Position numbers and translations under genes: made by a program. 12,998 bases of DNA from Marine Group III euryarchaeote CG-Epi4 (GTDB lineage: Archaea; Thermoplasmatota; Poseidoniia; MGIII; CG-Epi1), in the NCBI GenBank assembly GCA_001875365.1, contig MIYX01000016.1, positions 1 to 12,998 on the forward strand, read 5' to 3'. The notes beneath the pieces were generated by a model that did not search any database, was not told where the DNA came from, and saw only the letters and a list, made by a program, of their open reading frames with translations. Numbering within the stretch: the first letter of the stretch is position 1; every line of letters starts with the position of its first letter. Of the stretch, positions 1-6,905 are shown in pieces.

Positions 1-721
1 GAGTTATCATTGTTATGTAAATTAAATCTCTAACTCCCTTAAGTATTCGAGTAGCCCCATATTTCGTCTTCCCGCCAATTCTATCCCTATAATCTATCCT
101 AACTTCACCTAGTGTATCTTGTGGACGTAATATTAAGGCTGGAATATACCTATGAAAAGAACCATAGAGAATTAACTCACTTAATCTTGGTGCGTAATAA
201 CCTTTGAATCCAGAACCAAAATCATGAGCTTGAACTCCAGTCATAAGTCTCGCAAGACTATTAGATATTCTGGAAGGTATTCTCTTTCCTGCAGGCTCAT
301 CAGCTCTATCGTATCTCCAGCTTGAAACTACAGCATTACCTTGATTCAATAATTCTAAAATTTGAGGTATATCTTGAGGATGATGTTGCAAATCTGCATC
401 CATTGTTATTACTGCATCCCCTGTTGAATTTCGAATACCTGCAAGCGTACCTGCTGTTTGACCACTGTTGTAAGCTAAGTGGATTGCCTTGAACCTAGAA
501 TCCCAATGATTAATTACTTTCATCATTTTCCAGGTGCTATCTGTTGAACAATCATTTATCAAAAGAACTTCCCAATCATAATCAAGAGGATCGAGCGCTC
601 GTTTCATTTCTCTTGCTAAGGCCGTAAGACACTCTTCCTCATTATAGCATGGGACAACTATACTAATTTTCGAATCTGATGTTAACCATCCTTTCTCTAA
701 TTTGTTAGAATTGTCAATCAT
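1..721 (-). CDS. GT2 family polyprenyl-phosphate sugar transferase (DPM1/GtrB-like), 3' end outside window
   Basis: Translating the minus strand from the ATG at 721-719 gives 240 uninterrupted codons running off the left edge. Visible GT2 hallmarks are the N-terminal strand IVVPCYNEEE (residues 21-30), the IND around residues 55-57, the metal/nucleotide-binding DAD at 108-110 followed by LQH, the HDFGSGFKGY stretch near 166-175, and GGKTKYG at 216-222, which in DPM1/GtrB-like enzymes lies just before the C-terminal membrane helices. Those helices would lie outside the window. Such enzymes transfer a sugar from a nucleotide donor to dolichyl or undecaprenyl phosphate on the cytoplasmic face. 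The start is supported by a GAGG Shine-Dalgarno-like element (729-732) seven bases upstream and by the ATGA overlap with the upstream GT-C gene. The two are probably cotranscribed, this one making the lipid-linked donor the other consumes. Sugar identity cannot be read from the sequence. Confidence 0.9.
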   Translation of the reverse strand, partial: MIDNSNKLEKGWLTSDSKISIVVPCYNEEECLTALAREMKRALDPLDYDWEVLLINDCSTDSTWKMMKVINHWDSRFKAIHLAYNSGQTAGTLAGIRNSTGDAVITMDADLQHHPQDIPQILELLNQGNAVVSSWRYDRADEPAGKRIPSRISNSLARLMTGVQAHDFGSGFKGYYAPRLSELILYGSFHRYIPALILRPQDTLGEVRIDYRDRIGGKTKYGATRILKGVRDLIYITMIT

Positions 722-2328
722 TTATCGGCCTCAATGACATAGTCTGGTAATAGTGAAATACTTTCTCCTGGAAAATTCCATACTAAAAGTAGCATTAAAG
801 CCATTCTAGTTTGATAGGTTGGTGCAATCATAACGAAAGGAGCATACCAGCAAATGTACCATGTTGGATAATCTGGACTTCCAAACATTAAGATCATAAT
901 TCCTAGTCCAAGCATTAGAACAAAAGATTCTGCAGATGAAAGATTAATATTATCAAAATAAGTAGAACTGCTCTTGTACAAGAAAAATGCAATTACTGCA
1001 TAAAATGCAAAGAACTCTAAAGCGTAAAGCCACGGAGGATCTAGACCAAAACCTCCTTCATACATGTAAAAGCCTGCTGCAATTTGAGTACCATAGTATG
1101 CAACAAAAGAAAAGCCAATTACTTTAATAGAGAAAATAGTCCAGCCTGACTCTGTTTTAAGTTCATCACTAGATATTAGAGCATCCCATTTGTTTACAAA
1201 CCACATCAAAACATTTGTAAACACATTATCTTCATTATCATATCTAGAAACTTCAGCTCCGTTTATGTGTCTAGCAAAAATCCAACCTGCTACCATAACG
1301 AAACCCATTATACCAAAAAATGTAATGAAAAAATCATTGAAATTTATTCCTATGAATTCTGTAGAACCAGTAAATTCATAGAATGCCCTTGCAAAAGACT
1401 TCATCCAGTCTCCCATCCAATCACCGCCTTGATATTCTCTGTAAACTTTAACTGCGCCAGGATATCTTAATTCAAGAATTCCGTATGATAATAGAGAGGC
1501 AATAGGCAATCCGGCTGAAAATAAAGCTCTTCCTCTCCAGGAATATATTATGAACAAAAAGAAAGGTATCATAACTACTGGGTAAAATTTCAAAGCAATT
1601 CCTAAGCCAATAAAAAATCCAGACAATATATAAATTGAATCTAGTCTGGGTGACTTTTCTTCCGGCCAAAGAAATTTTAAAGGTACTAAGGTACAAAGAA
1701 TTACAAAAGGATCGTAATGGCCAGATAATCCTGATGTTTCAATTGCTATCGGGAATATGGCATAACTTATAGCTGCATATTGAGCATGTTTTCTAGAATA
1801 ATGCTCATAAGCTATCCAAAATATTCCAAGAACTACTAACGCATCTCCAATACTGGATATGAATCTAAAAGAATTGTAATAGGTAATATCTGTGGATAAT
1901 GCTTGGTTAACAAGATCAGTAGAGAAGCCAATTATCCATATGTAAAGTGCAAATAATGGAGGTTTATTGATATCTTCTCTCTCGATGTAAGGTTTTTGAC
2001 CATCTACAAGTGCTTGTGATCTTTCAACATAATAATCTATATCCTTAGTAATTACTTGTTCTTGCCCTAGCCATCCAAAGCGAAGAATTAATGAAAATAC
2101 TAATAAAAAATAAATCTGTTGTTTGTAAGTAGCATCTTTCAAAAATGTAATTTTATCTATTATTAAATCTAAATAATAATAAATTATTAAGAATGAAATT
2201 GTCATTGCTACCCCGTTAACAAGGAAATAGCCCCAAATCATTACCGAAATGTAAGAAACAAGATAAAGAACAATACCAAAAATAGCAAAAGACGGCAGGG
2301 CTTTCTCAGATTGAATAGACTCTTCCAT
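718..2328 (-). CDS. GT-C fold membrane glycosyltransferase, GT87/DUF2029-like
   Basis: A 536-residue polytopic membrane protein with roughly a dozen hydrophobic segments. After the second or third helix there is an extracytoplasmic loop with KDIDYY (residues 95-100), whose Asp96/Asp98 are the likely catalytic acidic pair of GT-C enzymes, then an ALVDGQKPY stretch and KPP (122-124). The D...Y...A..L..G..PY...PP spacing is typical of GT87/DUF2029 mannosyltransferases. SGHYDPF and ALKFYPVVMIPFF further along also match the family pattern of an Asp after a helix and a KxYP at a helix entry. GT-C enzymes use polyprenyl-phosphate sugars on the outer membrane face, which fits the overlapping GT2 gene downstream. 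The ATG at 2328 is preceded by GGAG (2338-2341) at nine bases spacing. An ArnT/PMT-type transferase (GT39/GT83) is an alternative; acceptor and sugar are unknown. Confidence 0.78.
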   Translation of the reverse strand: MEESIQSEKALPSFAIFGIVLYLVSYISVMIWGYFLVNGVAMTISFLIIYYYLDLIIDKITFLKDATYKQQIYFLLVFSLILRFGWLGQEQVITKDIDYYVERSQALVDGQKPYIEREDINKPPLFALYIWIIGFSTDLVNQALSTDITYYNSFRFISSIGDALVVLGIFWIAYEHYSRKHAQYAAISYAIFPIAIETSGLSGHYDPFVILCTLVPLKFLWPEEKSPRLDSIYILSGFFIGLGIALKFYPVVMIPFFLFIIYSWRGRALFSAGLPIASLLSYGILELRYPGAVKVYREYQGGDWMGDWMKSFARAFYEFTGSTEFIGINFNDFFITFFGIMGFVMVAGWIFARHINGAEVSRYDNEDNVFTNVLMWFVNKWDALISSDELKTESGWTIFSIKVIGFSFVAYYGTQIAAGFYMYEGGFGLDPPWLYALEFFAFYAVIAFFLYKSSSTYFDNINLSSAESFVLMLGLGIMILMFGSPDYPTWYICWYAPFVMIAPTYQTRMALMLLLVWNFPGESISLLPDYVIEADK

Positions 2329-2394
2329 TGAATTTAGCTCCAGCTATTTTGAACATTCGCTCTCAAAAGCCTTGATGGTGACTCAAGACTACCG

Positions 2395-2404
2395 TTAATA
2401 AATA
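2395..2404 (-). promoter_or_regulatory. Candidate TATA box for the GT-C/GT2 operon
   Basis: The 94-base gap between the helicase stop and the GT-C start carries, on the minus strand, the AT-rich element TATTTATTAA. With the usual archaeal TATA-to-start distance of about 25-28 bases it would place transcription initiation near 2370-2375, giving a leader of about 45 nt that includes the GGAG at 2338-2341. No other element stands out in this gap, and no clear oligo-T terminator for the upstream helicase gene is visible. Supported only by composition and spacing. Confidence 0.4.
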
Positions 2405-2422
2405 TGAAGGGAGATTTGCATA

Positions 2423-5107
2423 TTAGTCCCAAAAGCGTCTCGTTCTAGCATAAGTAATTTCAGCCTCAATTATTGCTTTAACTAAATCAGACTCATCTCT
2501 TAGCTGTTTTCTCAATATCCTACCTGCAGTATCAGGTCCAATGCCTCTTCCTGCAATCACTAACGCTGCCCTTTCGCCATGTGATCTTGCTAAGGAAGCT
2601 GATTTTGCCAATTTCTTATTACTTACTTCTCGATTAAGTTCCATTGGATGCAATAGTGCAATCATTCGACTGTTACAACTTGGACAAACTAGCTCATGCT
2701 TTGTTATAGCTTTTACCTTTCTTTTCCGTGCATTATCGCAAGATAAGCATCTAAGGGATAAATCTGTACGGAGCAAGCGTCTTTTTACCGCAGTAACGAC
2801 TGAACTATCTGATTTAGGAGGTTTAAGATAGTCTCTGTAAGGATCTAGTCCTGCGTGGCCATGTGGTGTCTTAGGAGAAAGTTTTACTGAAATGTCTCCA
2901 GAATTTATATCTTGAATAAAGGTTTCCATACCCTTTTCATCTAGTTGGTGAAACAAAAACCGTTCAACAGCCTCAGTGTATAATGGTGTATCTGAATATG
3001 CTTCCATTAATTTCTTCATTCCAAATCTCCCGATATCAGCATCTGGAGCTATAGCACCCATCTTTCTTGCGGAATGTAGAAGTTGAGGTTTCAATGAAGG
3101 ACTATCCTTTATTGCAAATCTAAGTAAACTACCAACCTCGGGAACAAAACCTCTCAGAATGGCAAGAAGATCTTTTACCGTTGTTCTTGCCGGAACATCA
3201 AGAATTATTCTATAAGGATCAAATTGAAAACCTACCTTATAGCCACTTTTAGCGGTTAACATTGCTGTAACAATCATTCCAATTGTACGATTCAATCTAC
3301 TTCCTCCTGGATAATTCAAAATGAATAATCTTTCATGTTGTTCAATAGTTAGACACTCAGGTGAAGGCATCTCCCCAGAATCTGCAATATTTTCATGATA
3401 TTTTTGGAGAACTTCCAAAGCTTCTCTAGTAATTGGTAAATCTGCCCAATTTCCATCAGCTAATCTTTGAGAGGCTTCCTGAGCTACTGAATGGGGTACT
3501 GGAATATCTTCACCTATCCACCTTGGCAATTCTCCCAAAGATGTTGATGGTGAAACTGTAACTTCTTCGTCTATTTCCACTACTGCCCAAACTGAACCTC
3601 GGAAAACAATCTTATCTCCTGGAACTAAGTCAAGAATAAAACGCTCATCTAATCTGCCTATCATTTTCCTAGTAGTAATATCTCTAACACCGGATGTTCT
3701 TTGATCTGGAATCAAAGATAGGTTGCCGTGGAAATATTTCATTGCCCTAGGTCCTTGTCTGACTGCTTTTCCAATAGTTCTATTTTGGTGAACTTTATCA
3801 AGCAAATCTAACATATCTGTTAAATTTTCTTCTGAAAATTTTCTAAAAGGATAAGCTCGTTTAATAGTATCTAAAAACGTTTTCTTATCTACATTCTTAT
3901 CGCAAACTGTCCAAGAAATTATTTGATTAGCAAGAACTGCTAAAGGCATCTCTCGAATTCTAGAGGGCTCCAATTCACCTGAAAGTGTACGGCGGGCAAT
4001 TACTGCAGACTCTAAAATTTGGGTTTCTTCAGTGGATACTATTCTTCCAATTGCAGTTTCTTTAATCTTGTGACCTGATCTTCCTAATCTCTGACTCATG
4101 CGGGAAGCATCTCTTGGTGAATTGTACTGAATGACTAACGCAGTATTGCCTACATCTATCCCCAATTCTAAAGAAGAAGTACAAATTAGGGTATTAACTG
4201 TACCTTTACGATAATCTTCCTCAGCCTCTATTCTTACATCTTTACTTAATGAACCGTGATGAACATGTATGCTAGCATCTGGATCCCACATATTCCATCT
4301 GACACCCATAGCCTCAGCTGTATCTCTAGTATTTACAAATAACAAAGTTGGACCCATTTCAGAAGCCTTCGCTGAATACCTAAGTGCAGCAACTCTTTCT
4401 GGCTCCCAATAAAGTTCATTTACTAACTCGTCATCGTCAGAAACAGGTTCTGGGGCATGCACCAAAAGATCCATGTTTCTCTCTAGTTTAGGAGTCAGAA
4501 TCTCAACATCTCTGTCACCAGCCAGAAAAGAAGACACTTCTTTTGGAGTTCCTACTGTTGCACTGAGACCTATTCTTTGAAAATCTCCTGCAAGTAATGT
4601 CAATCTCTCGAGGGCAATGCTTAGCTGAGCTCCGCGCTCACTTGAAGCTAATTCATGAACCTCGTCAATTACTACGGCCTCAACGCCTGAAAGATTTTCT
4701 CTCAATCTCTTTCCTGAAAGCATAATTTGTAAAGTTTCTGGAGTAGTAATCAATATTTGAGGAGGATTACGTGATTGTCTACTTCTTTCCGATTGAGAGG
4801 TATCACCGTGTCTCACAGCCACACTAATTCCAAGCTCTGAACCTATATCTTCTAATCTGCGAAGCATATCTCTATTAAGAGAACGTAAAGGTGTAATGTA
4901 AATAACACTAATTGGCTTAATTTCTCTCTCTAAAAGTCTGTGAAACAAAGGTACCATTGCAGCCTCTGTTTTACCGACCCCAGTAGGAGCAATTAGTAAA
5001 ACATTTGATCCTGAATCAATGACTGGCCATGTTGATGACTGAGCTAATGTTGGCTCAGAAAGGCCTCTAGATTCTAAGGCATCCAACAATTTAGAATTAA
5101 GTTTCAT
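2423..5107 (-). CDS. lhr: Archaeal Lhr-type superfamily 2 DEVH helicase
   Basis: An 894-residue SF2 helicase with the full motif set: Q-motif-like region around Gln23, Walker A APTGVGKT (40-47), motif Ia TPLRSLN (72-78), TTPET (121-125), DEVH box (148-151), SAT (182-184), motif IV FVNTRDTAE, motif V with SSLELGIDVG and motif VI QRLGRSGH. The region after the helicase core is long, as in Lhr-Core proteins (winged helix plus specific C-terminal domain). A zinc-knuckle-like CxxC-17-CxxC set (Cys787, 790, 808, 811) lies near the C-terminus. Lhr enzymes translocate 3'-5' on single-stranded nucleic acid, unwind DNA or RNA:DNA duplexes, and are tied to repair or RNA processing. The ATG overlaps the phosphoesterase stop as ATGA, so translation is probably coupled; linkage of Lhr with a calcineurin-like phosphoesterase is recurrent. 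Lhr identity is secure, while assignment to an archaeal subfamily (aLhr1 or aLhr2) is not made. Confidence 0.93.
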   Translation of the reverse strand: MKLNSKLLDALESRGLSEPTLAQSSTWPVIDSGSNVLLIAPTGVGKTEAAMVPLFHRLLEREIKPISVIYITPLRSLNRDMLRRLEDIGSELGISVAVRHGDTSQSERSRQSRNPPQILITTPETLQIMLSGKRLRENLSGVEAVVIDEVHELASSERGAQLSIALERLTLLAGDFQRIGLSATVGTPKEVSSFLAGDRDVEILTPKLERNMDLLVHAPEPVSDDDELVNELYWEPERVAALRYSAKASEMGPTLLFVNTRDTAEAMGVRWNMWDPDASIHVHHGSLSKDVRIEAEEDYRKGTVNTLICTSSLELGIDVGNTALVIQYNSPRDASRMSQRLGRSGHKIKETAIGRIVSTEETQILESAVIARRTLSGELEPSRIREMPLAVLANQIISWTVCDKNVDKKTFLDTIKRAYPFRKFSEENLTDMLDLLDKVHQNRTIGKAVRQGPRAMKYFHGNLSLIPDQRTSGVRDITTRKMIGRLDERFILDLVPGDKIVFRGSVWAVVEIDEEVTVSPSTSLGELPRWIGEDIPVPHSVAQEASQRLADGNWADLPITREALEVLQKYHENIADSGEMPSPECLTIEQHERLFILNYPGGSRLNRTIGMIVTAMLTAKSGYKVGFQFDPYRIILDVPARTTVKDLLAILRGFVPEVGSLLRFAIKDSPSLKPQLLHSARKMGAIAPDADIGRFGMKKLMEAYSDTPLYTEAVERFLFHQLDEKGMETFIQDINSGDISVKLSPKTPHGHAGLDPYRDYLKPPKSDSSVVTAVKRRLLRTDLSLRCLSCDNARKRKVKAITKHELVCPSCNSRMIALLHPMELNREVSNKKLAKSASLARSHGERAALVIAGRGIGPDTAGRILRKQLRDESDLVKAIIEAEITYARTRRFWD

Positions 5108-5847
5108 AATCGTAAATCAATTAGGTTACCTAACTCTCCAAAATCTAGCCCTTCCAGGGTTTCTACGCGTGCCTTAGCTAAATCTGCAAGTCCATTCCTC
5201 AGAATAGGTCCTAGGCCCTTTAATGGCTCCCTATTCATGGTTCTTCCTGCTAACTCGCCAAAGGCTGGCATCACAATTAATTGCTCTGGCACCTTTTCAT
5301 ACCTCTCATGATCTAGCATAGGTACACGTAACCAGCATGATTCACTGTGCAGCTTATCCACTCTGTCTCGAAATGAAAATGCAGGATGCTCATGACCTAC
5401 TACTAAGACTTTAGAATTCATTACTTTTTGAGAAGGCCAAGCGTGACCATGTGCAAATCCTACTTCACCTATTGTAAAACCGCTTGAATCGTGATAAATA
5501 ACCTCCGGAGGTGCAATATCATCTAAACCTCCGTCATGGTTACCAGGTACGATTTCTACATCTGCAATTCTCATAACTGCCATGAAAAATTGATCTAAAT
5601 CTTTTCTTTGCTGTTGACTGTTATGTGGTACTTGATGTTTAACATCTCCGAGTAAAAGTAATCGGTTAGACTTGGTCTCTTTCAATAGTTTCAAAACTTT
5701 TTCAGTTCTAGAGGTCGATCTATTTGGAACCCAAACACCCCCTCTAAGCATTTCAGCTTCAACACCATAATGTAAATCTGAAAGAACTAATAGCGACTCA
5801 TCAACTAAATGTAAAGCTGCATAGCCATGTACAGGAACTATCTTCAT
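5104..5847 (-). CDS. Calcineurin-like metallophosphoesterase, COG1407 type (Lhr-associated)
   Basis: A 247-residue protein with all dimetal phosphoesterase motifs in order: DLH (Asp24, His26), GD (67-68), GNHD (102-105), GHA preceded by His133 (133-136) and GHEHP (151-155). These residues bind two divalent metals and catalyse hydrolysis of phosphodiesters or phosphomonoesters. Length and motif spacing match the ICC-like COG1407 group, which is often encoded beside Lhr-type helicases in archaea and, in bacteria, in ligase-associated repair clusters. Here the stop overlaps the helicase start by four bases and the start overlaps the presenilin-like stop in the same way. A nuclease or end-cleaning phosphatase working with the helicase is the natural inference; the actual substrate is not shown by sequence. 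No signal peptide or membrane segment is present, so it is cytoplasmic. Confidence 0.9.
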   Translation of the reverse strand: MKIVPVHGYAALHLVDESLLVLSDLHYGVEAEMLRGGVWVPNRSTSRTEKVLKLLKETKSNRLLLLGDVKHQVPHNSQQQRKDLDQFFMAVMRIADVEIVPGNHDGGLDDIAPPEVIYHDSSGFTIGEVGFAHGHAWPSQKVMNSKVLVVGHEHPAFSFRDRVDKLHSESCWLRVPMLDHERYEKVPEQLIVMPAFGELAGRTMNREPLKGLGPILRNGLADLAKARVETLEGLDFGELGNLIDLRL

Positions 5848-6767
5848 AATCCTAAATCGCCGGCGAATACGAAAGCTCCAAACAAATATCCAACGATTGC
5901 GCCTCCGTTAAGTAAAGGTAAACCTGCCTGAGGTCTTCCACTAAGAACAAATATCATCAAAATAAAAAATCCAATAACACTTCCAATCATAGCTGATAGG
6001 CCAACAGCCCATCCCAAAGTGGCTTTAGCCGAAACTACTAATGCACCTGGAATAACTAAATCGCCTAACCCCATAAACAAAGCTTCACGTTTCTCACCGC
6101 TTTCTATTTGTTCGTTCAAACTGCCTTGTGATAAAAATGAATACGAGCTTGTTTTAGGCATAACAAGTAGGATAGGAAGCTTAAGATCCATAACTGAATC
6201 TGCTAAATCTACCATGTGTCCTGTCCTGTAAACTGCCCAAGCATCATAAATTGCCAAGCCAATAAGAAGTAAAATTGCAGGCAAAAGACCAAAGGAGATC
6301 CCAAAAATAGCTGCAACGCCTGCGGCCAAAATAATTCCTGCAATATCAATGACATACCATTCTGGATACGTCATCAGCAGGAAAGTTAGCTGGACTGCAA
6401 ACGCTGAGGCTCCAATATAGCCTGCCGTATCAGTAATTCCGTATGCGTAGAAAAAAGGATAAAAAACATAAATAAAAGTAACACCGATCGAAGATAAGAA
6501 TATTGCTTGTAGAACATAATCTAATCCGTTTTTAGCAATCCACAAAACAAACGCTGTAAAAACTAGAATAATCCCTATGTAAACAATAGAATTAACGGGA
6601 TCTTCAGGATCTTCAAATGCCTGTACTTCAGCCTCTTCAAATGCAGGTACTATGAACATGGCCAGAATGTGTGAGAGAATAAAACAAAACGCTAAGGCCA
6701 TAATTGGAATCTTATTCTCACCCCAGGCCTCAGAAAGGCTTTGCTCAACATTACTACTATCTGACAT
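5844..6767 (-). CDS. Presenilin/signal peptide peptidase-like intramembrane aspartyl protease (PSH)
   Basis: A 307-residue protein with about nine hydrophobic helices and a short acidic N-terminus, matching archaeal presenilin homologues in length. The two catalytic aspartates are evident: YD in AIYDAWAVY (Asp175) and GLGD in FMGLGDLVIPG (Asp236), separated by a hydrophilic loop (about 205-228) where presenilins undergo maturation or gate substrates. The third hallmark, PAL, is not exact: the region reads GRPQAGLPLLNGGAI (278-291), so Ala-Gly-Leu or Leu-Pro-Leu occupies the expected place. The family cleaves transmembrane helices of single-pass proteins within the membrane. It is the first gene of a three-gene operon (ATGA overlap with the phosphoesterase). 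No Shine-Dalgarno is obvious within 15 bases of the ATG, suggesting a short or absent leader. Another polytopic aspartyl protease is unlikely given the YD/GxGD pair. Confidence 0.88.
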   Translation of the reverse strand: MSDSSNVEQSLSEAWGENKIPIMALAFCFILSHILAMFIVPAFEEAEVQAFEDPEDPVNSIVYIGIILVFTAFVLWIAKNGLDYVLQAIFLSSIGVTFIYVFYPFFYAYGITDTAGYIGASAFAVQLTFLLMTYPEWYVIDIAGIILAAGVAAIFGISFGLLPAILLLIGLAIYDAWAVYRTGHMVDLADSVMDLKLPILLVMPKTSSYSFLSQGSLNEQIESGEKREALFMGLGDLVIPGALVVSAKATLGWAVGLSAMIGSVIGFFILMIFVLSGRPQAGLPLLNGGAIVGYLFGAFVFAGDLGL

Positions 6768-6796
6768 TAAATGCTCACTTCAGAGGGCATTAAAGG

Positions 6797-6805
6797 CTTT
6801 ATTAA
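6797..6805. promoter_or_regulatory. AT-rich TATA-like element between tRNA-Gly and the PSH operon, possibly bidirectional
   Basis: The plus strand reads CTTTATTAA, centred 28-29 bases before the tRNA first base, which is the expected place for an archaeal TATA box. On the minus strand the same bases read TTAATAAAG, centred about 34 bases before the PSH ATG, which would give a very short leader of some 5-8 nt. One TATA-like element may thus serve both directions, or the minus-strand promoter may lie elsewhere in the 61-base gap or upstream across the tRNA. Evidence is spacing and composition only. Confidence 0.4.
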
Positions 6806-6828
6806 CCCGTTATTCTGGAGCAGAATAC

Positions 6829-6904
6829 GCGGGTGTGGTGTAGCCTGGTATCACTCAAGCTTGCCAAGTTTGGAACCCGGGTTCAAATCCCGGCACCCGC
6901 ACCA
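6829..6904 (+). tRNA. tRNA-Gly(GCC), intronless, with encoded CCA
   Basis: A full cloverleaf can be drawn. Acceptor stem GCGGGTG (6829-6835) pairs with CACCCGC (6894-6900), discriminator A at 6901, CCA at 6902-6904. The D arm is GTG(T)/(T)CAC with loop AGCCTGGTA containing the conserved GG (6847-6848). The anticodon stem CAAGC/GTTTG (one G-U pair) encloses loop TTGCCAA (6861-6867), giving anticodon GCC, which reads GGC and GGU. The T arm CCGGG-TTCAAAT-CCCGG (6877-6893) is perfect. There is no intron at 37/38. The only weak point is a U13-U22 mismatch closing the D stem. It is transcribed divergently from the PSH operon and convergently with the giant gene, whose stop codon begins two bases after the CCA. 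Nothing around it suggests an integrated element. Confidence 0.97.
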
Positions 6905-6905
6905 C

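Noticed and set aside
1190..1470. Two short plus-strand frames inside the GT-C gene
   Set aside because: Both are antisense to well-supported membrane protein coding sequence, with no recognisable motif or start signal.
2329..2422. Small gene or structured RNA in the gap between helicase and GT-C genes
   Set aside because: Only 94 bases, no open frame with a plausible start and no evident stable hairpin; the gap is adequately explained as a promoter and leader.
6829..6904. tRNA as an attachment site of an integrated element
   Set aside because: No integrase, no partial tRNA copy and no change of strand pattern or composition beside it.
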